A DNA stretch of 64,000 nt from Cytobacillus gottheilii (GCF_900166665.1 NZ_LT800494.1:2043144-2107143); one strand, 5' to 3'; counted from the first letter of the stretch, positions 17,285 to 26,525 are shown. The notes: generated from the letters alone by a model not told the origin. Numbers and translations: made by a program.

Positions 17285-17440
17285 GGGGGATCCCTCCAAA
17301 CTGAGGACAGTCCTTCTCCACGTCAAATAGAGAATTCGGTCCACCCTCGAAATTTTTTGTAAAGTTGCTAAAAAATTTCGGGGTGGGAATCGAACCCACT
17401 AGAACCAGCTTAACTGGTGGCGCACCATTTGCCTTCCCTA
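17285..17440 (-). promoter_or_regulatory. Structured leader with tRNA-like T arm before the GNAT gene
   Basis: Read on the minus strand. At 17399-17383 GTGGG-TTCGATT-CCCAC is a perfect tRNA T arm and loop. Before it are ACCAG-TTAAG-CTGGT (17418-17404) and GGC-AAATGGTGC-GCC (17433-17419), resembling anticodon and D arms, but no matching acceptor stem or CCA. The CCCAC can instead pair downstream in an 11+6 bp hairpin (17386-17341, CCACCC / GGGTGG plus CGAAATTTTTT). A short CCTC/GAGG stem (about 17306-17293) covers the ribosome binding site. AGGGTGGACCG also resembles a T-box core. From 17441 to 17662 the DNA is AT-rich with no gene. Confidence 0.55.
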
Positions 17441-17662
17441 TATACTACTGCTTTTATTAAAAAACCAAAAAGTAAAATTGCTCCCTTTTAAAGATCATCG
17501 TCTCTGTATTTTCATTACTATCGTATAATACTAAAAAAAATTGAAAAAGGGAATAGGTTTTTTTCTTATTTTTTTCATCATTTTTTGGCATTTTTCAACA
17601 AATAAAATTTGTGGCTTTTTAGCAAAAAATGTTGCTTTCTAATAGGTGAGAAGGGCAAATAG

Positions 17663-18781
17663 TTAATGATAAATCATTTCACCGCTGATCATCGTCCAGA
17701 TTGGTTTTGCAGAAAAATGAAAAGGATGGGAACTCCATAACACAAGATCTGCATCTTTTTTTGGTTCAATGCTGCCAAGCCGATGATCTATTCTTAAATT
17801 CCTGGCAGGTAAGATCGTTATTCCTTCTAAGGCTTTTTGTTCAGTTAGTCCTTCTCTGACGGCAACTGCAGCACAAACATTTAAATATTGAATTGGTGTG
17901 TAGGGATGGTCGGTTGTGATGGATACTTCAACCTGGCGATCTGCAAGCTCTTGATATGTTTTCCATGTTTTGTTTTTTAACTCAATCTTTGACCTTCTTG
18001 TTAGTGTTGGACCGACAGAAACTTTTAAACTCTGATTCTTGAGCTCATCTGCAATGAGATGTCCTTCTGTACAATGTTCAATACGCAAATCAAGATTAAA
18101 TTCCTCCGCAAAACGCAACGCCGAAATAATATCATCTGCACGATGAGCATGTACCCTAACAGGTATTTCTCTTTTAAGCGCCTGAATGATTGGCCGAAGA
18201 CGGATGTCTTCAGGATTGTCAGCGTAAAAAGCAGAATAAAAGGCTTCACGGAGCATTCCCATAATGCCCATTCTTGTTATAGACTCTTTATTACCATGGC
18301 TATGCATTCTTTTAGGATTTTCGCCTAATGCAACCTTTAGTCCTGCTGTTTCCTGAACAAGCATTTTTTGAATATTTTTGCCATGCGTTTTTATAACTGA
18401 GGTTGTACCTCCGATTACATTGGCACTTCCCGGCATAATATGGACGGTTGTTATCCCATATTTTATTGCATCAGAGAAGGCTGGATCTAGTGGGTAGACG
18501 CCATCCATAGCACGAATATGCGGAGTTAGAGGCTCAATGGTTTCATTTGCATCATTTCCTGCCCAGCCTGTGCCTTCATCATATAAACCTAAATGTGTGT
18601 GAACATCAATAAAACCTGGGAGCAGAGGTCGCTGTCCGCAGTCAATCACCTTACATGCTTCGGTAATAGGAATGTGAGGAGCAAGAATACTGATCGTCCC
18701 ATCCTTAATATAAATATCCCCTAAAAAAGGCGGTGCTGTTATGGGATAAATAAGAGCACTCTTCAGTAATATATTTGACAT
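17663..18781 (-). CDS. Metal-dependent amidohydrolase
   Basis: A 372-residue cytosolic hydrolase of the amidohydrolase superfamily (imidazolonepropionase/dihydroorotase-like). Motifs: PGFIDVHTHLG (HxH metal ligands), VHAHR, RIEHCTEG, and SITTDHPYTP, with C-terminal KKDADLVLWSSHP typical of the composite beta domain. Substrate unknown. No pathway partner lies beside it; the upstream neighbour is a dispersed repeat and then uppP. The start overlaps a typical ribosome binding site (AAAAGGATG). Confidence 0.85.
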   Translation of the reverse strand: MSNILLKSALIYPITAPPFLGDIYIKDGTISILAPHIPITEACKVIDCGQRPLLPGFIDVHTHLGLYDEGTGWAGNDANETIEPLTPHIRAMDGVYPLDPAFSDAIKYGITTVHIMPGSANVIGGTTSVIKTHGKNIQKMLVQETAGLKVALGENPKRMHSHGNKESITRMGIMGMLREAFYSAFYADNPEDIRLRPIIQALKREIPVRVHAHRADDIISALRFAEEFNLDLRIEHCTEGHLIADELKNQSLKVSVGPTLTRRSKIELKNKTWKTYQELADRQVEVSITTDHPYTPIQYLNVCAAVAVREGLTEQKALEGITILPARNLRIDHRLGSIEPKKDADLVLWSSHPFHFSAKPIWTMISGEMIYH

Positions 18782-18851
18782 TGTTTTTCATCCTTTTATA
18801 CGATGGTTATGGTTCATTAACTAGTAAGGATAAGTCTAATCATTTTTATAA

Positions 18852-19062
18852 GAGGCTGGGACATAAGTATTTAACACAACCACAGAACCGAATGATTAAG
18901 GAGTGAACCTTTCTGATCATTCGGTTTTTTATTTGTTTAACATTTAATATTTCTAAACATGAGTGAAATGGAGCGCAGGTGGAACGGGCTTTTGTAAACA
19001 CCTAAACCTTGAAAATGGACATTCGTGTTTTACAAATAGTAGTTTCGTTTTGTCCCAACCTC
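18852..19062 (+). repeat. Dispersed MITE-like repeat, copy C (internally deleted)
   Basis: A 211-bp copy with the best terminal inverted repeats: GAGGCTGGGACATAA and TTTTGTCCCAACCTC. The ACCGAATGATTAAG / CTGATCATTCGGT hairpin and its U tract are kept; most of the GC-rich core is missing, leaving ATGGAGCGCAGGTGGAACGG. Unlike the other copies it lies between two minus-strand genes, so its U-tailed hairpin points against them. Confidence 0.87.
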
Positions 19063-19069
19063 AAGGATA

Positions 19070-19861
19070 TTAAAACACACCAGTGATCTGTAAGAGGACG
19101 ACAATTAAACCTAATATCCAAACATATACCGCAAAGATCTTTAATGATTTTTTCTTTAGAAAATTAATCATCCATACAACAGCAAAATAGCCAAACAGAG
19201 CTGAGGATAGTGTAGCGACCAATAAACTGCCAAGAGAAACCGCTTCAATATGCCCATTGACCATATCACCAAATTTCATGACAATTCCGCCGGCAATAAC
19301 AGGAATAGAAAGTAAAAAAGAAAAATAAGCTGCTGTTTCTCGATCAAGCTTTCGAAAAAGACCTGCGGCTATTGTAAGTCCGGAGCGGGATACAGCTGGG
19401 AAAATCGCTGCTGCCTGAAAGGAACCGATAAAAATGGCATCTCCATATGAAAGATCATGCATTTGTTTTGACCCTTTTTTAACAGAATCAGCCATCCATA
19501 AAATAAATCCGGTAAAGATAAACTCCCAGCCAATCGTAATGCCCGTTTTTGAGATGCTTTCGAATAAGTCATTAAAAGTGAGTCCGACAAGAACAGCAGG
19601 AATCGTACCAGTGACCAGAAGCATAGAAAGTTTCCCAAACGGTTTTTTGATAATTTGAAACAGCTCATCTTTATAGACCACAATAACAGCTAATAAAGTT
19701 CCAATATGAAGCATCGTATCTAAGAATAGCCCAGCTTCATCTAAGCCAAATAAATGTCTGCCTATATAAAGGTGTCCTGTGCTGGATATAGGGATAAATT
19801 CAGTCAGGCCCTGAATAATCCCCAATATAAAAGCTTCAATTTTTGATAGCAAATTCATCAC
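19070..19861 (-). CDS. uppP: Undecaprenyl-diphosphatase UppP (BacA)
   Basis: A 263-residue polytopic membrane enzyme that removes one phosphate from undecaprenyl diphosphate, recycling the lipid carrier for peptidoglycan and other wall polymers, and giving some bacitracin resistance. It has the two family motifs, GIIQGLTEFIPISSTGHL near the N terminus and FPAVSRSGLTI in the middle, and about seven or eight membrane segments. The length is normal. Its stop lies eight bases from repeat copy C. Confidence 0.96.
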   Translation of the reverse strand: MMNLLSKIEAFILGIIQGLTEFIPISSTGHLYIGRHLFGLDEAGLFLDTMLHIGTLLAVIVVYKDELFQIIKKPFGKLSMLLVTGTIPAVLVGLTFNDLFESISKTGITIGWEFIFTGFILWMADSVKKGSKQMHDLSYGDAIFIGSFQAAAIFPAVSRSGLTIAAGLFRKLDRETAAYFSFLLSIPVIAGGIVMKFGDMVNGHIEAVSLGSLLVATLSSALFGYFAVVWMINFLKKKSLKIFAVYVWILGLIVVLLQITGVF

Positions 19862-20038
19862 CCTTTGTATGGTATAGGATCGTTTTTTTGAATAAGCATA
19901 GGGTATATCATCCTTATAAACATTTTATTCAGGTTGTCCTAATCAAGAACTTTAAAAAAATACAATGAAACTTTTAGAAGGCTGGTACGTAAAATAAGAT
20001 AAGAGGAAAATAACGATTAAATGAATAGGAGCGTTAAA

Positions 20039-20380
20039 ATGAATTTAGATAAAATGGGAAGTCCTTCTCAAGACGAGCGGTTAATCGCAGCCGCCATTTA
20101 TGTGACGAGCTTTTTTTCAGCCTTTCTTGGACCGCTAATTATTTGGCTTTTAAAGAAGGATTCTTCTTCGTTCGTAGATCATCATGGTAGAGAGTATTTG
20201 AACTTCTTTATTTCTTACAGTGTTTATTCCATCATCAGTGTTGTATTAATGATCGTGTTAATTGGCTTTGTAACTATTTGGGTGATTGGCGTCTTAGCCT
20301 TTGTTTTCACTATTATTGCTGCCATCAAAGCCTTTGAAGGAAAAGGATACCGCATCCCACTAGTGTTTCGAATTTTATAA
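20039..20380 (+). CDS. DUF4870 membrane protein
   Basis: A 113-residue protein with two or three membrane segments and the DUF4870 signature: QDERLIAAAIYVTSFF, FLGPLIIWLLKKDSSSFVDHHGREYLNF, and AIKAFEGKGYRIPL. Function unknown. GGAG eight bases upstream favours the ATG at 20039 over 20021. A strong terminator separates it from yxlEFG. Confidence 0.85.
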   Translation: MNLDKMGSPSQDERLIAAAIYVTSFFSAFLGPLIIWLLKKDSSSFVDHHGREYLNFFISYSVYSIISVVLMIVLIGFVTIWVIGVLAFVFTIIAAIKAFEGKGYRIPLVFRIL

Positions 20381-20388
20381 TGCATAGC

Positions 20389-20421
20389 AGCCCCGGAGGG
20401 AATTCCTTCCGGGGCTTTTTC
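20389..20421 (+). terminator. Intrinsic terminator
   Basis: AGCCCCGGAGGG, loop AATT, CCTTCCGGGGCT and five T residues: a very stable GC-rich stem. Confidence 0.92.
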
Positions 20422-20594
20422 GTATTTTTAAAAGTTTTTATAGTTTGTAAAGATTTTTTGAACGATTTCTAAACTTATTCGTCTTATCTGTAAGGAATGG
20501 CTTCAGCCAATAGGAGGCACAAGCTGTTTGCCATTTTTACTGCTAAAGCTTGCTAATAAGCAAGAAAGAAAAATATAAAACTGGGAGGAACAGC

Positions 20595-20798
20595 ATGGAT
20601 GCTTTAAATGAAATCAATTGGGGGTTACTGCTGCCATTTTTTATTTTGCAAGCTATTCTTTTAATCCTTGCCCTTATTGATATTTTCAGGAATAAACAAC
20701 TAAATGGCCCTAAATGGATGTGGATCCTTATTGTTCTTGTTGGCAATATTTTAGGTTCCGTTCTTTATTTTATATTTGGAAGGAGGCAAAATGGATGA
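20595..20798 (+). CDS. yxlE: YxlE-like PLDc_N-domain membrane protein
   Basis: A 67-residue membrane protein with two hydrophobic helices and the PLDc_N pattern LPFFILQAILLILALIDI ... NGPKWMWILIVLVGNILGSVLYFIFGRR. GGGAGG precedes the ATG. Its stop overlaps the ATPase gene start. In B. subtilis yxlE precedes yxlF and yxlG in the sigY operon; here sigY, yxlC and yxlD are absent. Confidence 0.85.
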   Translation: MDALNEINWGLLLPFFILQAILLILALIDIFRNKQLNGPKWMWILIVLVGNILGSVLYFIFGRRQNG

Positions 20799-21706
20799 TC
20801 ACATTGAGAGCTGAAAACTTAAAGAAGAAGTATTCAAAAAAGGAAGTCATAAAAGGAATTCAGTTTGATCTTCCGGCGAATACATGTATTGCTTTATTAG
20901 GGGCAAATGGTGCTGGAAAAACGACCGTTCTCCAAATGCTGGCTGGAATCATTCACCCAACTGAAGGGCAAATAATTGTAAAAGGATCAGCATCTATTAA
21001 AAAACGAAGAACTGCCATAGGGTATTTACCTCAAAATCCAGCCTTTTTTGATTGGATGACAGGTTTGGAATACCTCATATACAGTACTAGACTAACAGGT
21101 GCAACCAAAAAGGCTGCTTACGATAGAGCACTAAGTTTACTTGAAACTGTAGGTCTTGGTCATGCAGGCAACAACAGAATAGCTCAATATTCAGGGGGAA
21201 TGCGCCAAAGGTTAGGGATCGCACAGGCGATTACGCATCAGCCGGATATATTGCTGCTCGATGAGCCGGTTTCCGCACTGGATCCGGTTGGAAGAAGAGA
21301 GGTTCTCACCCTATTTCAACAGCTAAAAAAACATACAACTGTGTTTTATTCTACACATATATTACATGATGCCGAGGAAGTCAGTGATGAAATTATCTTC
21401 CTTGATAGAGGGCAGATTGTAGAGGGAGGGTCACTGCAGTCTTTAAAGAAGAAATATAAGAAAAATAAACTATCAATTGTGTTTGAGGAAGATATTCAGA
21501 ATGTTATGGCCCAATTACAATCTGCATTTCCAGACTTTAAAATGGAAAGTGAAGGACAAATGATTCATATTTTTTCAGAGGATTGTTATGCAGTACAGAA
21601 ATTATTAATGAAGGAAGTATTAGCAAGAAATTGGCGGACGCTTAAATTTGAAATAAGCAGTACTAGTTTGGAAGAAATGTTTTTAAAGGTGGCTGATCAA
21701 AAGTGA
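20795..21706 (+). CDS. yxlF: ABC transporter ATP-binding protein, YxlF-like
   Basis: A 303-residue cytosolic ATPase subunit. Walker A GANGAGKTT, Q loop YLPQNPAFFDWMT, signature YSGGMRQRLGIAQA, Walker B DILLLDEPVSALD, and switch His in YSTHILHD are all intact. The C-terminal extension is typical of export-type subunits. The ATG at 20795 overlaps the yxlE stop and follows AGGAGG; a longer frame from 20714 has no own site. It pairs with the permease encoded next; substrate unknown. Confidence 0.92.
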   Translation: MITLRAENLKKKYSKKEVIKGIQFDLPANTCIALLGANGAGKTTVLQMLAGIIHPTEGQIIVKGSASIKKRRTAIGYLPQNPAFFDWMTGLEYLIYSTRLTGATKKAAYDRALSLLETVGLGHAGNNRIAQYSGGMRQRLGIAQAITHQPDILLLDEPVSALDPVGRREVLTLFQQLKKHTTVFYSTHILHDAEEVSDEIIFLDRGQIVEGGSLQSLKKKYKKNKLSIVFEEDIQNVMAQLQSAFPDFKMESEGQMIHIFSEDCYAVQKLLMKEVLARNWRTLKFEISSTSLEEMFLKVADQK

Positions 21707-22479
21707 AACAATGGCTACTATTTGCAGAAAAAGAATGGCTTGAAATGTGGAGGAGCTATAAATGGGTTTGGATGCCGATTGTCTTTATACTGATTGGTGT
21801 ACAGCAGCCCCTATCACTCTATTTTTTGCCGGATATAATTAATTCTGCTGGAAATCTTCCTGAGGGAACAGTGATTGAAATTCCGACACCCTCTGCTGAA
21901 GAAGTGTTTGCAGCTTCTATTGGCCAGTATAATACTCTTGGCATCTTAACAGTTGTTCTGGCTTTTATGGGCATGATTTCAGCTGAACGGAAGAATGGAA
22001 GCGCAGGGATGATCCTGGTAAAACCAGTATCGAGATCAGCTTATATTTTAGCAAAATGGTTTAGTTCAGCAATGCTATTATTATGTTCAGTTTTGTGCGG
22101 TTATTTTGCCACATGGTATTATACAGGAAATTTATTTGCTTTTATTCCACTTAAGGATTTTATTGAGTCGCTCTCTTTATATAGCTTATGGCTGCTATTT
22201 ATTTTATCGATCCTGTTGTTCTTTAATAGTATCTTTAAATCTCAGGGAATGATTGCGTTTATTGTCTTTGCTATTGTGATCATCATGAGTATGGTTAGCA
22301 GTGTGATGCCTGAAGGGTTATCCTGGAATCCATCCTTATTAAGCTCCTATTCAGGCTTAGTCCTGGAAAATGAACCATTTCCAAGCGGTTTTTACAGCGT
22401 TTTAACTATTACTGTTATTAGTACCTTTATTTTTATAAGTTCTTCGATATTTATCTTTTCAAAGAGAGAACTTGTATAA
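21703..22479 (+). CDS. yxlG: ABC transporter permease, YxlG-like
   Basis: A 258-residue ABC-2 type membrane protein with about six hydrophobic segments (FIPLKDF and SAERKNGSAGMILVKPVSRSAYILAKW are the typical cytoplasmic loops). It starts with GTG overlapping the yxlF stop, so ATPase and permease are translationally coupled. Substrate unknown; in B. subtilis the homologous genes sit with the sigma-Y system. Confidence 0.9.
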   Translation: MKQWLLFAEKEWLEMWRSYKWVWMPIVFILIGVQQPLSLYFLPDIINSAGNLPEGTVIEIPTPSAEEVFAASIGQYNTLGILTVVLAFMGMISAERKNGSAGMILVKPVSRSAYILAKWFSSAMLLLCSVLCGYFATWYYTGNLFAFIPLKDFIESLSLYSLWLLFILSILLFFNSIFKSQGMIAFIVFAIVIIMSMVSSVMPEGLSWNPSLLSSYSGLVLENEPFPSGFYSVLTITVISTFIFISSSIFIFSKRELV

Positions 22480-22622
22480 GCATTAGAAAAATGCCATTGT
22501 TCAAACCACAGTGAAATTTTATTTTTATATAATTTTCAGCAGATTCTATCATGAAAATAAAATGTTCATAATAGACTTACTAGAGCAGGAGATTGATAAG
22601 TCCAAAATAGTAGGTGAGTAAA

Positions 22623-23417
22623 TTGAACATGCATATGTATTATAAACAAAAAGCGGTTATCGCATTAAATGCAGGAATAGCAGCGCTGATTCCGCCGGTA
22701 TATTTTATAGTTTACGGTCTGATTGATCCGCTTCATAGATATTTCGTATGGCTTTTATGTCCATTTTTAGTGTATAGCTTTATTTGTTATCAGGTTTTTG
22801 TCATAAACAAGAAAAGATGTGAAGAAACGAAGAGTGTTATGGAAGAAGCAGCTGTGAGCCTTGAACAGGATGTTACCTCGATCGAAAAGCTCTTAATAAC
22901 GTTTTTGCCTTCGCCTAATTTGCATATGCAGCTATATGATCACAACGGATATATGGCAGGGGAGCTAAGGGATATAAATCAGAAAGCGGTTCGATGGTTT
23001 ATGCCATATTTTGCAGAAAGATTATTGACTAAAAAGTATGGGTTATATGATCATAGCGGCAGGTTGAACAGTACGATCCTGATTAAGAAAAATACAATTG
23101 AATTAATTGGCATGAAAGAAAATGCCGTTTTGCATTTTAAAAGCAAGCGAGGCAAAGGCTTTATTGAGTTTTTGGATTATAAACGCTCCAAAAGCTACTA
23201 TCTGGAAAAATCACTGTTTCGTATGGATGCTAAAATCTTTATTAACTCATCAGCAGAATCGGCTGTTTTACAAAAAGGATATTTGCCGCTGTCATATCAA
23301 TCATTTTTTAAAGACGCAAATACACCGCTATTGACATTTCATAAAGAGCTTGACCATATGGAAAAGCTAAGTGTGCTGGCAATTATCGCAGACTATTTAT
23401 CTACATTAGATCATTAA
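22623..23417 (+). CDS. Membrane protein of unknown function
   Basis: A 264-residue protein with two membrane segments near the N terminus (about 14-33 and 42-61) followed by a cytoplasmic domain of about 200 residues with QLYDHNGYMAGELRD and GLYDHSGRLNSTILIKK, which look like a duplicated tubby- or YxxD-type strand motif. I do not recognise the family. The start is uncertain: TTG at 22623, five bases after AGGTGA, or ATG at 22629. Confidence 0.6.
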   Translation: MNMHMYYKQKAVIALNAGIAALIPPVYFIVYGLIDPLHRYFVWLLCPFLVYSFICYQVFVINKKRCEETKSVMEEAAVSLEQDVTSIEKLLITFLPSPNLHMQLYDHNGYMAGELRDINQKAVRWFMPYFAERLLTKKYGLYDHSGRLNSTILIKKNTIELIGMKENAVLHFKSKRGKGFIEFLDYKRSKSYYLEKSLFRMDAKIFINSSAESAVLQKGYLPLSYQSFFKDANTPLLTFHKELDHMEKLSVLAIIADYLSTLDH

Positions 23418-23523
23418 GTTTTCAACAATAGCCTGCATGCTTCTTCACTTTTTTAAAATTTTGTGAAAACATATACGAGTGCTATAAACAGTGATATAAT
23501 TGGCTTTGCATGAGGTGATTAGA

Positions 23524-24099
23524 GTGAAAAAGTTAGTGATCATTGTTATTGCAGTACTCGCTGTGATGTTCGTCATAGATGTTACGATCTTAAAAGACAA
23601 AGGGATAATCCCGATATCTTTTGGCGTAGAAAAATATGAAAAAATCGAAAATGTGAATGATTTAAAAATTGGCTTAGAAGCTGGTGATCTTGCTCCAGAA
23701 ATAGAGCTGGTTGATATGGAAGGCAATGTTCAGAAACTTAGTGAGCTGCGAGGGCAAAAAGTGCTTTTAAATTTTTGGGCCAGCTGGTGCGGGCCATGTG
23801 AAATAGAGATGCCCCATATGGAAAAGCTTTATCAAAAATATAAGGATGAAGGCTTTACCGTTTTTGCGGTTAACATGAGTCAAAGTGAACGTAACGATGA
23901 TGATGCTGAAAAATTTGTAAAAAAACATAAACTGACTTTCCCGATCCCTATGGATAGAGACGGAGTCGTAAGCAGGGACTATGATGTGGTTGGCTATCCG
24001 ACATCCTATTTTATTGATTCAGATGGCGTAATCCGCCATATCGTTTTAGGTACCCTTGATGAAGAATATTTGGAGAATCAAATTTTAAAACTTCCTTAA
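23524..24099 (+). CDS. Membrane-anchored thioredoxin-like protein, ResA/YneN type
   Basis: A 191-residue thiol-disulfide protein. An N-terminal membrane segment (about 3-19) anchors a TlpA-like thioredoxin fold outside the membrane. The active site is WASWCGPC (Cys89 and Cys92), followed by the Glu-rich EIEMPHMEK helix and the cis-Pro region GYPTSYFID. Likely a reductant of extracytoplasmic disulfides; no cytochrome maturation genes are adjacent, so ResA's exact job cannot be claimed. GTG start with GAGGTGA upstream. A hairpin terminator lies 75 bases after the stop. Confidence 0.88.
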   Translation: MKKLVIIVIAVLAVMFVIDVTILKDKGIIPISFGVEKYEKIENVNDLKIGLEAGDLAPEIELVDMEGNVQKLSELRGQKVLLNFWASWCGPCEIEMPHMEKLYQKYKDEGFTVFAVNMSQSERNDDDAEKFVKKHKLTFPIPMDRDGVVSRDYDVVGYPTSYFIDSDGVIRHIVLGTLDEEYLENQILKLP

Positions 24100-24174
24100 A
24101 AATATCAGATGGCTATTAAGCCGGTCATGAAAAGAAGTGCCCGTCAGCAGAAAAAACAGAGGCTAAAGGGAACT

Positions 24175-24212
24175 AAAAAAGCAGCGGACACAGACTTGTC
24201 CGCTGCTTTTTA
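24175..24212. terminator. Bidirectional terminator
   Basis: AAAAAAGCAGCGGACA, loop CAGACT, TGTCCGCTGCTTTTT, between the thioredoxin gene and the convergent ecsC-like gene. Confidence 0.9.
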
Positions 24213-24213
24213 T

Positions 24214-25026
24214 TTATTCCTCAATTACTTCTGTCACACTCTGCAACCGTTCCATAATCTTTCTTTTGCGGTAAAGCATCATTCCGGCTTCTGCGATATC
24301 ATTAACAGCTGATCGGTTAATAAAGGCACCGAATAACAGGCCGGCAACAGGGATCATTTGAAAGAGTTTTTTCCAGCCGATTTGATCTCTATATGAAAAA
24401 ACAACCTCACGCCAGCCTTGAAGCTCGGAAATAACTTCTCTATTAGCTGCAAGACTTGGGTTACTCATGTGTGTGATTTGATTTAAAATTGCTTTTTTGC
24501 CAACTATATCAGAAGAGACAAACTGAAGAATTTTTACAATAAACATTCTTTCCTGTTTGTCATTCGGATCATAACCATAGCATAGAGCAATATCCTGCAA
24601 GGTTTTTAATTGAATTCCAAGCAGAAGGGGAATATCAATTGATAGCGTGAAAATCCCGCCAAAACCAGTGCTTGCTCCTTGAACAGTGGCTATTCGTTTT
24701 CTGTTTCCTGAAAGCTTCGTTACAGGTTCATCCATTTCTGAGATGAATAAATGATCGACCTCTTCAAGTGAGGTTATCCCTTTATCAGGATAATACGATT
24801 TCAAGGACTTAATGGAGCTTAAATATTTGCCGCCGGATTGAATATAGCTCCCAAGTTCATCAAGGATCACTCCAACCTTATTTTGCAGAAATTGCGGTGT
24901 GAATTTATCAAGCAGCTTGAACGGGAGACGTCCTAATTTCTCCCAGAACCACAAATCAGACTGATCTTGTTCCCATGCTTTAATTTTTTCTAATTCCTCT
25001 TGTAAATGCTGTTTATTTTCAGTCAA
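24214..25026 (-). CDS. EcsC-family protein
   Basis: A 270-residue protein with the EcsC-family signatures: TVQGASTGFGGIFTLSIDIPLLLGIQLKTLQDIALCYGYDP and QMIPVAGLLFGAFINRSAVNDIAEAGMMLYRKR. The domain includes hydrophobic stretches that may touch the membrane. EcsC in B. subtilis accompanies the EcsAB ABC transporter; here no ecsA or ecsB is adjacent, so this is a stand-alone paralogue of unknown role. Confidence 0.85.
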   Translation of the reverse strand: MTENKQHLQEELEKIKAWEQDQSDLWFWEKLGRLPFKLLDKFTPQFLQNKVGVILDELGSYIQSGGKYLSSIKSLKSYYPDKGITSLEEVDHLFISEMDEPVTKLSGNRKRIATVQGASTGFGGIFTLSIDIPLLLGIQLKTLQDIALCYGYDPNDKQERMFIVKILQFVSSDIVGKKAILNQITHMSNPSLAANREVISELQGWREVVFSYRDQIGWKKLFQMIPVAGLLFGAFINRSAVNDIAEAGMMLYRKRKIMERLQSVTEVIEE

Positions 25027-25120
25027 ATTTAGTTATTCCTCTCGTTTTTATTAACCTATATACGATTGAAAATGTAGAAAGTTTCATTTTCGTTTAGTAT
25101 AAGCGGATTCGGTTATCCTA

Positions 25121-25149
25121 TTGGCAGTTTACTCTTTTTTTGTTACAAT
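25121..25149 (+). promoter_or_regulatory. Sigma-A promoter of the purine permease
   Basis: TTGGCA and TACAAT separated by 17 bases. No purine riboswitch core was seen between this and the start codon at 25224. Confidence 0.65.
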
Positions 25150-25223
25150 ATTAATTTGTGGCTCACCTGTTTCTGCAGGGAGAGCGGGTAGGGAGAGGGC
25201 TAATTGAATAGTTAGGTATTACA

Positions 25224-26525
25224 ATGAACAAAGTGTTAAATAAGCTATTTGAGCTTAACAGCAATAATACTACTGTAAAAAGAGAGATTATGGCTGGATT
25301 CATTGGCTTTTTTACGATTGTGTATATTATTGCAGTCAATTCACTCATTCTTTCTGAAGCGGGAATACCGCTTGAGGCAGCCATTTTAGCAACTATTATC
25401 ACTTCGGTTGTCGGATGTCTGATCATGGGTTTCTGGGCAAACGTTCCCATCTTGCTAGTTCCGGGAATGGGTATTAATGCATTGTTTTCATACACAATGG
25501 TACAGTCGATGGGACTTTCATGGCAAGAAGCACTAGCAGTGGTTTTTGTTTCTGGACTTATTTTTGCAGTGATTGCTTTTTCTCGATTTGCTTCAGCTTT
25601 AAGTTCAGCGATTCCTCAATCGCTTAAAGAAGCCATTACGGTAGGGTTAGGCTTGTTCCTCATGCTGATCGGCCTTGAAAAAGGCGGAATTGTTGTAAAA
25701 GGAACAAACTCATTGATCTCGCTTGGTCATCTGGGAGAACCCCATGTGCTGGCCACCGTTATAACCTTTTTGCTGGCATTGGTTCTTTTCATTCGCAACG
25801 TTCCGGGAAATTTCCTTATTACTGTTGTGGCAGGAACACTGATTGCTTGGTTATTTGGCACAATTGAATCTCAGGGTTCACAAAACGGCCATTTTGCTTT
25901 AAATGATTATTTCCAGGTGTTCGGAAGTATGTCCTTTGATAACATTCTTTCTATTACCTTCTGGATTGCCGTTTTTTCATTAACAATGGTTCTTGTTTTC
26001 GAAAATATCGGATTAGTGCACGGACATGTATCATTTATTAATCGAAATGATCGTTTTTCTCGTGCTTTTCAGGCGAATTCAGTTTCTGCTCTTTTATCAG
26101 GTGTATTTGGAACAAGCCCAACCGTTTCAACGGTCGAAAGTGCTGCAAGTATGGCGGCTGGCGGAAGAACTGGACTGACGACAGTGACAGCAGGCTTGCT
26201 CTTTTTAGCATCAGCATTTTTTATACCGGTTATTAAGCTCATTCCAAACAGTGCAATTGCACCAATTCTCATTATTATTGGCGGATTGATGCTGCAGAAC
26301 ATTCGTAATTTAGATATGAAGGATATGAGTGAAAGCTTTCCTGCATTATTCTTAATTGCTATGATTCCGTTTACGTATAGTATTGCAGATGGAATTGCAG
26401 TTGGGTTCATCTTGTATCCTATTCTAAAGATCGCGATTGGCAAAGCAAAGGAAGTATCCATTCCTCTCTATGTCATTGCTGCATTATTTCTCTTTAATTT
26501 TGTTTTTCATGTTATAGGTTCATAA
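25224..26525 (+). CDS. AzgA-type purine permease (PbuG/PbuO-like)
   Basis: A 433-residue NCS2/AzgA membrane transporter for adenine, guanine or hypoxanthine. Typical features are REIMAGFIGFFTIVYIIAVN, VPGMGINALFSY, GLGLFLMLIGLEKGGIVV, VFGTSPTVSTVESAASMAAGGRTG (the Thr-Ser substrate-site region), and about 12 hydrophobic segments. Exact base specificity cannot be read. Preceded by a sigma-A promoter and followed by a terminator, so it is monocistronic. Confidence 0.92.
   Translation: MNKVLNKLFELNSNNTTVKREIMAGFIGFFTIVYIIAVNSLILSEAGIPLEAAILATIITSVVGCLIMGFWANVPILLVPGMGINALFSYTMVQSMGLSWQEALAVVFVSGLIFAVIAFSRFASALSSAIPQSLKEAITVGLGLFLMLIGLEKGGIVVKGTNSLISLGHLGEPHVLATVITFLLALVLFIRNVPGNFLITVVAGTLIAWLFGTIESQGSQNGHFALNDYFQVFGSMSFDNILSITFWIAVFSLTMVLVFENIGLVHGHVSFINRNDRFSRAFQANSVSALLSGVFGTSPTVSTVESAASMAAGGRTGLTTVTAGLLFLASAFFIPVIKLIPNSAIAPILIIIGGLMLQNIRNLDMKDMSESFPALFLIAMIPFTYSIADGIAVGFILYPILKIAIGKAKEVSIPLYVIAALFLFNFVFHVIGS

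Noticed and set aside
17380-17440. A functional tRNA gene on the minus strand
   Set aside because: Only the T arm is convincing; the anticodon-like loop has five bases, and no acceptor stem or CCA could be matched.
24109-24312. Reading frame MAIKPVMKRSARQQ after the thioredoxin gene
   Set aside because: No ribosome binding site, and it runs through the bidirectional terminator into the complement of the EcsC-like gene.
25150-25223. Purine riboswitch before the AzgA-type permease
   Set aside because: The conserved aptamer bases were not found in the leader.
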